In this document: one piece after another, positions 1 to 5,076 of the stretch | Numbering within the stretch: the stretch's first letter is position 1 | Layout: each line of letters starts with the position of its first letter | DNA from: F1-20-MAGs119 sp041164425 | GTDB lineage: Bacteria; Actinomycetota; Acidimicrobiia; Acidimicrobiales; Ilumatobacteraceae | Length of the DNA stretch: 6,290 nucleotides | Direction: 5' to 3' | Assembly (NCBI GenBank): GCA_041164425.1 | Contig: JBEAPO010000011.1 | Span: 1-6,290, forward strand | Made by a program: the position numbers and the translations under genes | The notes under the pieces: generated by a model | Database searches by the model: none | What the model saw: only the letters and a program-made list of their open reading frames with translations | Told to the model about the DNA's origin: nothing

Positions 1-499
1 CCTTGCCCTTGATACGCGACACCTTCACCTTCGCCGCAGGCTTCCTCGCGGAGGTCCGAACCTCGATGGTGCCGATACCCGACACGGTGTCGGTTCCTCG
101 CAACGACAGCCGCACGCCCCCGTTTTTCTTTGCCTTTGCCATCACGCTCACTCGCGCCACCTGCACTGCACTGCCCGTCGGCGTCGTAGCCGTTGCGGTC
201 GCAGTGGTCATCACCGGCTTCGTGGTATCGAGAATGATGTCGTCGGTGTATGGCGTCGATTGCGACCCGAAACGCGACACGTACTTCACGTAGACAATCT
301 TGGTAAACGTACCTTGCTTGCTCGACTGCAACTGCCAAGGAATCTCGGCGGCATTGTTCACGAGGTCGAAGGTCTCCGACGTCTTGAAACCACCATCGTT
401 CGACAAGATCGCCTTTACCGCCGTCGACGGCCCGACCACAGTCACCGTCACTTTCTGCGACGACGTGAACTCTTCACCATCATTGATCGACACACCTTC
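1..499 (-). other. Gene C C-terminal beta modules, shared with gene A and cut by the window edge
   Basis: The region starts EGVSINDGEEF and passes through SNDGGF, EIPWQL, TKIVYVKY and DDIILDTTKP (ending near position 215). It continues into a last Ig-like module with GTDTVSG and IEVRTSARK. The matching part of gene A ends in AVDGAGNTSAW. The last segment of gene C is outside the window. Confidence 0.75.
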
Positions 500-2941
500 A
501 GCCTTCGTCGTGGTGAAACTACGGATCTCCCCTTCAACGGAGCCCACGGCATTCGACGCGATGATTCGGTAGTAGTACGTCGTGTTCTCCTCGAGACCTG
601 TAATTGCGGCGCTCACGTCAACGTCACTCGACCCAGATTGCGTCTTGGCGGCTGTTTTTGTCGAACCGACCAACTTCGAATCCGTTCCATATTCGAACTG
701 GACGCTGGCATCGAGGTCGTTCGCGTTGACGCTTCCATTCAATGTCATGCCCGACGCACTGCGAGAGGCCGAGCCGGTCGTGACCGTCGGCTTCGCGCCT
801 TTCGTCGTGAACGATTTGATGTCACCACGTGATGTTCCGACCGCATTGGTCGCAACGACTCGGTAGTAGTAGACCGATCCGGGTTTCAGGTTCGAGGCTG
901 ATGCCGTCACCGTCTCAACATCAGAACCGGTGACTGTTTCACTGACCGAAATCGCTTCAGCCCCGACGAGCGTTTGTGCGACTCCAAACTCGAATGAGAC
1001 CGTGGTATCGACCTCATTCGCATTGACCTGTGCGCTCAACGCTGCCCCGAAGGTTTCAGGCACGGCATCGCCCGTCGCCACCGTTGGAACCGCTCCCGTT
1101 GTTCCGAATGACGCAATCGCCCCCACCGTCGTTCCGATCGCGTTGGTTGCAGAAAAACGGAAGTAGTAGGTGGTACCTGGCGCGAGTCCGGAAACTTGCT
1201 TCGACGCTGAGACAGCCGAATTGCCCGTGAGAGCTCCGTCGACGGCGACAGATGTCGAATTGGCCAAGGACTCGGAAGTGGCGTACTCGATCTGGAGCGA
1301 GGTCGAACCACCACGAGGATTGACCGAGGCCGAGAGAGTCGCTGCGGTCGTCGTGATGGACGTCGATGAGCCCGGCCCAACGATCGGCACGACGGCGGAG
1401 ATCGAGATCGTACGCGAGCCGCTTCCAGCCGCGTAAATACCGGCCGGATCGGACACTCCGTTGACGACGCACGAACCCGCATCGAGGATTGTCACCGTGT
1501 TCCCGGCAATTGAGCACACAGCCGCCGAGGTTGAGTCAATCGCCAACACAACGGACGCTCCAGAGGACGACGTCGCGGACAACGTGAACGGATCCGAGGC
1601 CACGCTTTTCGCCCCGGGGTCGGAAATCGAGATCGTTGCCGGCTGAATACCGACCACGTCGACCAGTCCCGAGACACCGCTCGATGTATCGGTCGAATTG
1701 CGATTGCCATCCCCGAGTTGTCCGTAATTGTTACGACCCCAGCACTTCATGCCCGACGACAAACTCGCGCAGAAGTGTTCAGAGCCTGCTGCCAACGCAA
1801 CAACGTTTGAAAGTCCGGAAATTGTCGTGAAAGTAGAAACCGGACCCGAAGATGAACCATCCGGTTTGGCCGTTTGGCTGTTTTCCCACGTGTAGATCCC
1901 GCCGGCGCACTTGACCGATCCCGAGCTTGTCAGGATGCACGTCGCGCTGTCCGATGCGACAACTTGCTTGGCACCGGACTCAGGGGCCGATACGGGATTA
2001 CGTTGAGACGTCTGATAACCGAACACGTACTTGCTCGATCCACCGCCTGCACATGTGACTGCAGAAGCCTGGACGTAGCAAGCGTGGGCATTACCGACCG
2101 TGACGGCCAGTGCGCTCGATACACCATTGACGACGGCCGCCTTTGACTTCGCAGAAATTGTGCTGGCCGCGTCGTTCAGACCGAGCTGGCCAGCCGAGTT
2201 GCTACCCCAGCACTTTCCCGTCCCATCGGACAACAAGACGCAAGTAAATCGGAAACCTGCAGCCACCTCGACAACCGCAGTCAGAGGACTCGAATCACTA
2301 TCGTTCAGCACCGCAACGGGAAGTGCGCGCCAATCTGCTTCGGCACCGCCAGTGTCTCCATTGCCGAGGGCGCCGCTCTGTGTTTGACCCCAACACACGA
2401 CCGACGTATCCGAAAGGATTGCGCAAGTGTGGTCGTAGCCGGCGGAAATACCCGTCACCCCGGTCAGCTCGGAGGCCCCAAGACTGTCCTTGACGAAGAC
2501 GGGAGTCGGCGCGTTCGAGCCCGCACCCTTCGAGCCATTCCCCAACTGTCCGTACAGTCCGTAACCCCAGCACTTCACGCGGCCGTCTGCAAGCAGTGCA
2601 CATGCGTGGTACGCACCGGCGGTGATCTCGGTTGCATTGTCGATTCCAAGAACCGCCACTGACGAAGTCTCGCCCGCAAGATTGGTGAGACCATTGCCGA
2701 GCTGCCCGTAGGTGTTGTCTCCCCAGCAACGGATCGTGCCCGCGGGCGCGAGCGAGCACGTGAAGTATCCGCCCGCAACAAGTTGACTTGCCCCAGCACG
2801 CGCTGAACTCGCGGTAGGCGCATCGGCACGCTCGGCAGATCCCGGCACACTCGTAAAACTCACCGACGCCACGACGAACGCCAATACAACGACAATGCGC
2901 TTCACCAACATTGAATTTGAGTTTAGGCGCAAAATCCGCAT
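1..2941 (-). CDS. Gene C: secreted seven-bladed RCC1 propeller / Ig-like / triple FN3-like protein, 3' partial
   Basis: The frame is open from the ATG at 2941 to position 1, giving 980 codons with no stop. Residues 1-36 are a signal peptide. Residues 54-433 hold seven RCC1-type repeats with 'AG-x-x-H-x-C-x-L ... G-x-x-x-CWG ... GQLGNG' motifs, predicting one complete beta-propeller. Residues about 435-516 are an Ig-like domain with a Cys pair, 517-814 three fibronectin-III-like repeats, 815-909 the GVSINDG module, and 910 onward a last Ig-like module. Alignment with the end of gene A (which stops about 44 residues after the equivalent point) predicts that about 45 residues and the stop lie just outside the window. 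It follows gene B by about 42 bases, probably in one operon. No catalytic motif is visible; surface binding is the likely role. Starts at TTG 2947 or ATG 2911 remain possible. Bacterial RCC1 proteins vary widely in function, so RCC1 homology should not be read as a Ran exchange factor. Confidence 0.9.
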   Translation of the reverse strand, partial: MRILRLNSNSMLVKRIVVVLAFVVASVSFTSVPGSAERADAPTASSARAGASQLVAGGYFTCSLAPAGTIRCWGDNTYGQLGNGLTNLAGETSSVAVLGIDNATEITAGAYHACALLADGRVKCWGYGLYGQLGNGSKGAGSNAPTPVFVKDSLGASELTGVTGISAGYDHTCAILSDTSVVCWGQTQSGALGNGDTGGAEADWRALPVAVLNDSDSSPLTAVVEVAAGFRFTCVLLSDGTGKCWGSNSAGQLGLNDAASTISAKSKAAVVNGVSSALAVTVGNAHACYVQASAVTCAGGGSSKYVFGYQTSQRNPVSAPESGAKQVVASDSATCILTSSGSVKCAGGIYTWENSQTAKPDGSSSGPVSTFTTISGLSNVVALAAGSEHFCASLSSGMKCWGRNNYGQLGDGNRNSTDTSSGVSGLVDVVGIQPATISISDPGAKSVASDPFTLSATSSSGASVVLAIDSTSAAVCSIAGNTVTILDAGSCVVNGVSDPAGIYAAGSGSRTISISAVVPIVGPGSSTSITTTAATLSASVNPRGGSTSLQIEYATSESLANSTSVAVDGALTGNSAVSASKQVSGLAPGTTYYFRFSATNAIGTTVGAIASFGTTGAVPTVATGDAVPETFGAALSAQVNANEVDTTVSFEFGVAQTLVGAEAISVSETVTGSDVETVTASASNLKPGSVYYYRVVATNAVGTSRGDIKSFTTKGAKPTVTTGSASRSASGMTLNGSVNANDLDASVQFEYGTDSKLVGSTKTAAKTQSGSSDVDVSAAITGLEENTTYYYRIIASNAVGSVEGEIRSFTTTKAEGVSINDGEEFTSSQKVTVTVVGPSTAVKAILSNDGGFKTSETFDLVNNAAEIPWQLQSSKQGTFTKIVYVKYVSRFGSQSTPYTDDIILDTTKPVMTTATATATTPTGSAVQVARVSVMAKAKKNGGVRLSLRGTDTVSGIGTIEVRTSARKPAAKVKVSRIKGK
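500..1393 (-). repeat. Three tandem fibronectin-III-like repeats in gene C
   Basis: Units of about 100 residues begin VVPIV (1393), AVPTV (1093) and AKPTV (796). Each ends with a conserved block: TTYYFRFSATNAIG, SVYYYRVVATNAVG and TTYYYRIIASNAVG, followed by SFGTTG, SFTTKG or SFTTTK. Each also has an 'F/IEY/FG or A' strand motif near the middle. The unit nearest the C-terminus is most like the single unit in gene A, suggesting that the extra units arose by, or were lost after, internal duplication. Confidence 0.8.
1394..1639 (-). other. Gene C Ig-like domain with Cys pair
   Basis: About 82 residues run from ATISISDPG to RTISISA. They contain ATSSSGASV and the two cysteines in VCSIAGNTVTI and GSCVV. 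The domain is the counterpart of the Ig-like domain in gene A at 6243-6001, with the same order of motifs and the same position directly after the RCC1 part. Confidence 0.65.
1643..2782 (-). repeat. Seven tandem RCC1-type repeats (one beta-propeller) in gene C
   Basis: Repeat units start at residues about 54, 107, 166, 227, 281, 328 and 384 (positions 2782, 2623, 2446, 2263, 2101, 1960 and 1792), so each is 47-61 residues long. Every unit has a front cysteine (TCSL, ACAL, TCAI, TCVL, ACYV, TCIL, FCAS) and a second cysteine before CWG or CAG. Units 1, 2, 4 and 7 carry GQLG and unit 3 carries GALG. Units 5 and 6 are degenerate: CAG replaces CWG and the GQLG motif is gone. Seven units is the number that closes a classical RCC1 propeller. 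Confidence 0.9.
2834..2941 (-). other. Sec-type signal peptide of gene C
   Basis: The n-region ends in LVKR, the hydrophobic core is IVVVLAFVVASVSF, and a plausible signal peptidase I site follows GSA at residue 36, with ERADA beginning the mature protein. There is no lipobox cysteine, unlike gene B. With the alternative ATG at 2911 the signal peptide would still be intact but ten residues shorter at its n-region. Confidence 0.75.
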
Positions 2942-2953
2942 GTTCAAGCCACG

Positions 2954-2958
2954 CCCTC
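2954..2958 (-). promoter_or_regulatory. Candidate Shine-Dalgarno (GAGGG) for gene C
   Basis: In the short B-C gap the minus strand reads GAGGG, 12 bases before the ATG at 2941 and only 6 bases before an in-frame TTG at 2947. The ATG at 2911 has no purine-rich site in front of it. The site therefore favours a start at 2941 or 2947 over 2911. An in-frame TGA at 2959-2957 excludes any start further upstream. The gap shows no strong hairpin followed by a T-run, so B and C are probably co-transcribed. Confidence 0.5.
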
Positions 2959-2983
2959 AGTCTTGTCATCGATTCGCGGAAAG

Positions 2984-5074
2984 TTATGCCCTCAGATAAA
3001 TGGTTTCGTCGCCTGTCAGGTTCGCAAACGAACAACTGGCGCTGTAGGTCGCGCCTGTTGCAGAGGCGTTCACCCAGTTGCCACCGGCTCCGCATCTGAC
3101 GGCGAAAGGCCCCGACACGCCACTCATCGTGAATGTGGCGGGGACCACCGTGTCCTGACCGGTCGCCGAGTCGGTGCCACCACCGAGGATCGTCGCTTGT
3201 ACCGATTCGAGGCACGCGACATCCGCGCAGGGGTCGCCGTCCAATTGGCCGAGACCGCCCGTCAACTTCGCGCTGAAGCCACTGGAGATCGGATCATCCA
3301 AGCCTGGTCCCCAACCGTCGAGGTTCGTCGTCACGACAACATTCTTTCTCACGTTTGCGTTCTGCGCCGTTGTCGTTTGAGTCTGTGCGACAGTTGTGCT
3401 GGCGCGCGGCGCCGTCGTGGTCGGTCGTGCGACACCGGACGTCGTGCTACCGGCGATAGTCGTAGTCGTCGTGCTCGTCGTGGTGGTCGTACCGGCGACC
3501 GTCGTGGTCGAACTCGTCGTGGTCGGCGCAACTCCGCCGATCGCACGGCTCTCGGCTGACGGAAGGCCCGGTTTCACAGCGGGCACCGCGAGTTCCGCGG
3601 GCGGCTCTTGGTAAACCTGCGTGTTCGCGAGACGACCGTCCTCTTGGGAAGTCGATTCGGACCCGTCAAGATTCACGATCCTGCGATCAATGGCGTTCGA
3701 TGAGGTCTGCGTTACGACTTCGTAATTGGTCTCGTCGGTCACGCCCTCGCGACCCGGTGTGCGGACCTCGACTGCATTCGTCACTTCATTCGCCGTTGCC
3801 GTGACCGGCGTACCGTCGGCGCTATCGACGGTGACTGTCACCTCTGCCCCCGCTGTCGTCACCGAGTTGTTCGCACCGTTGGCGGTTCCGACGAGGTTGC
3901 CGTCGGCGAGCGTGACGACCGTGTTCGGGTCGTCGGCCTTCACGGTGTCGGGTGCGACCGTCACCTGTTTCGTCGCGGATCCCTTGGTGTCGATCTGGAT
4001 CGTTGCTTGGGGTGTCACTCCGGTCACGCGTGACAGCGAGGGCAACGTGAGCTCTACCTCGGCGTCGGCCGGCAACGTGACGAGGAAGTCCATGACGCGT
4101 CCATCCGCCTGCGGAGCTGAGGAGCGCATCGGCCGAACTGTGGCCTCGCCGACGTCGTTCGAACCTGGTGTGAGAGTTCCGTCGGCTGTCTCGATGGACC
4201 AGTCATTTGCCACCGAACGGATGACGAGAAGAGTCTGGCGAGCGGCGCTGTCTCCCTTGCAGAACGGACAGGTGCCGGCGATGCGCGCTTCGTAAGGCGC
4301 AATGTCAAAGTCTTTTGTTCCGCCGGTCCATGCCGACGGATCGTTTGCGGGGTCGGGGCCACCGAAGGGAAAGGTCCACGTGTCGGCAGCCATGTCGACG
4401 ATGATGAAACGCTCCTGACCCGGCCAGTTCGAGTCGTAGATCATGATCTTGGCGACGTCGGGCGAGGTGTACTCGATGGCGTAGGGCAACAACGCATGAC
4501 CGCCCATGTCGCTGTACACGCCGACAACGTCGCCCACCTTCTTCTGCGCGAACGCGGCTTCGAGAATTGCGACCTTGTCACGCATCGACTTCTTCACGAT
4601 GGCTTTCGTCGCCTTCTTCGTTTCGTCGAAGAACTGCGTCGCGAACCCACGCATGAGCGCGTGAGTCACATCGCCCTGATTCACCAGTTCGACCGTGTTC
4701 GGTTGCTCAGCGGCCATGAAACGCGCCGCCGCAAGAACCGCGAAGCCCTCGCAGTGGCCGGCCGCACGTGACTCGTTCACCATGCGCGCCCAGCCCGCCG
4801 CCTCGGCAGTTGCCACACATGGATCGGCGCCGTCGACGCACACCTCGGGAGTGTTTCCGAACATCTCGACCAGGTCTGCTTCGTTGAACACCTCTGCGGT
4901 TGCCGCTGACCCAAAGTTGGGGAACGCGAACCCGTTCGGGTTCGGGATCAAGCCCGAAGATTGGTTCTCGCCCGTTGCCTCGGGCACGGTAATTTCGGCC
5001 CCTCCGCCGCCGCCTCCACCACACGCGGCAAAAAACAAAACGGACACAACTCCGAGAGCAATCCGCCTTCTCAT
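2984..5074 (-). CDS. Gene B: lipoprotein with putative papain-like cysteine peptidase (or transglutaminase-like) domain and Thr-rich linker
   Basis: The product is 696 residues from the ATG at 5074 to the TAA at 2986-2984. Residues 1-18 form a lipoprotein signal peptide (MRRR, a hydrophobic core, then FFAAC with Cys18), followed by seven glycines. Residues about 79-275 hold GHCEGFA (Cys108), GGHALLPYAIEY (His193) and IYDSNWPG (Asp214, Asn216), in the Cys-His-Asp/Asn order of papain-like peptidases and transglutaminase-fold enzymes. A CPFC pair (269/272) closes this part. Residues about 276-515 are beta-rich and unassigned. Residues 518-570 are a Thr-rich linker, and 571-696 form a C-terminal domain with several cysteines. 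I chose this start because it puts the basic n-region first; an in-frame ATG at 5101 would add nine residues including acidic ones and overlap gene A by 28 bases. The protein is probably anchored outside the cytoplasmic membrane. Catalysis is inferred from motifs only; a non-catalytic binding role is possible. Confidence 0.85.
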   Translation of the reverse strand: MRRRIALGVVSVLFFAACGGGGGGGAEITVPEATGENQSSGLIPNPNGFAFPNFGSAATAEVFNEADLVEMFGNTPEVCVDGADPCVATAEAAGWARMVNESRAAGHCEGFAVLAAARFMAAEQPNTVELVNQGDVTHALMRGFATQFFDETKKATKAIVKKSMRDKVAILEAAFAQKKVGDVVGVYSDMGGHALLPYAIEYTSPDVAKIMIYDSNWPGQERFIIVDMAADTWTFPFGGPDPANDPSAWTGGTKDFDIAPYEARIAGTCPFCKGDSAARQTLLVIRSVANDWSIETADGTLTPGSNDVGEATVRPMRSSAPQADGRVMDFLVTLPADAEVELTLPSLSRVTGVTPQATIQIDTKGSATKQVTVAPDTVKADDPNTVVTLADGNLVGTANGANNSVTTAGAEVTVTVDSADGTPVTATANEVTNAVEVRTPGREGVTDETNYEVVTQTSSNAIDRRIVNLDGSESTSQEDGRLANTQVYQEPPAELAVPAVKPGLPSAESRAIGGVAPTTTSSTTTVAGTTTTTSTTTTTIAGSTTSGVARPTTTAPRASTTVAQTQTTTAQNANVRKNVVVTTNLDGWGPGLDDPISSGFSAKLTGGLGQLDGDPCADVACLESVQATILGGGTDSATGQDTVVPATFTMSGVSGPFAVRCGAGGNWVNASATGATYSASCSFANLTGDETIYLRA
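2987..3364 (-). other. C-terminal cysteine-containing domain of gene B, unassigned
   Basis: About 126 residues follow the Thr linker. They include GDPCADVACLE, VRCGAG and SASCSF, so four cysteines that could form two disulfides, and end in TIYLRA before the stop. The spacing of Gly, Thr and Val suggests a beta-sandwich. I do not recognise the family. Its place at the far end of a flexible linker suggests a binding or presentation domain held away from the membrane. Confidence 0.5.
3365..3523 (-). repeat. Threonine-rich linker with ACG/ACC low-complexity DNA (gene B residues about 518-570)
   Basis: The protein reads as runs of Thr broken by Ser, Val, Ala and Gly (for example GTTTTTSTTTTTIAG). 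On the plus strand this gives a GTC/CGT/GGT-like trinucleotide pattern. Such linkers separate membrane-near and distal domains in many actinobacterial exported proteins and are known O-mannosylation targets in some. Unit changes would stay in frame because the repeat period is three. Confidence 0.85.
4250..4840 (-). other. Putative cysteine-peptidase-like domain of gene B
   Basis: This covers residues about 79-275. The candidate catalytic residues are Cys108 in GHCEGFA at the start of a helical stretch rich in Ala, His193 in GGHALLPYAIEY, and Asp214 or Asn216 in IYDSNWPG. The motif 'GHA-x-x-PY-x-I' followed by 'YD-x-N-x-PG' recurs in secreted papain-like bacterial proteins as I know them. Cys79/Cys86 near the front and the CPFC pair near the back could be structural disulfides. 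Assignment is by motif reading, without a profile search. Confidence 0.55.
5021..5074 (-). other. Lipoprotein signal peptide and lipobox of gene B
   Basis: The N-terminus has three arginines, a hydrophobic stretch (IALGVVSVLFF) and AAC with Cys at residue 18. Phe at -3 is a less common lipobox residue, but Ala-Ala-Cys and the Gly7 spacer immediately after are typical of actinobacterial lipoproteins. This predicts lipidation at Cys18 and cleavage by signal peptidase II. Confidence 0.8.
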
Positions 5075-5076
5075 CA
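5072..5076 (-). promoter_or_regulatory. Stop/start overlap TGATG coupling genes A and B
   Basis: On the minus strand the stop TGA of gene A (5076-5074) shares its last A with the ATG of gene B (5074-5072). No clear Shine-Dalgarno sequence sits 5-10 bases upstream of this ATG. Translational coupling by re-initiation or tandem ribosome passage is therefore likely, and it argues that A and B are made from one transcript. Confidence 0.75.

Noticed and set aside
260..832. A 190-codon plus-strand open frame
   Set aside because: It is antisense to the FN3-like and GVSINDG parts of gene C, is highly Arg-rich and has no recognisable motif.
2942..2983. A terminator or promoter between genes B and C
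   Set aside because: The gap is only about 42 bases, has no stable hairpin with a T-run and no clear -10/-35 pair, so nothing there supports a transcription boundary.
2298..3215. A 305-codon minus-strand open frame spanning the B/C junction
   Set aside because: It lies in a different frame from both genes, crosses their ends, is rich in Arg, Cys and Trp in a way typical of a shifted high-GC frame, and shows no domain. The overlapping frames of B and C carry clear motifs.
3396..3545. A possible short-repeat array (CRISPR or satellite) in the GTCGTGGTCG-like tract
   Set aside because: The tract has no fixed repeat/spacer structure and is fully explained by Thr codons in the open frame of gene B.
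2963..3559. A 198-codon plus-strand open frame
   Set aside because: It is antisense to the Thr linker and C-terminal domain of gene B; its Arg/Gly/Asp-rich end is simply the reverse of the Thr-codon tract.
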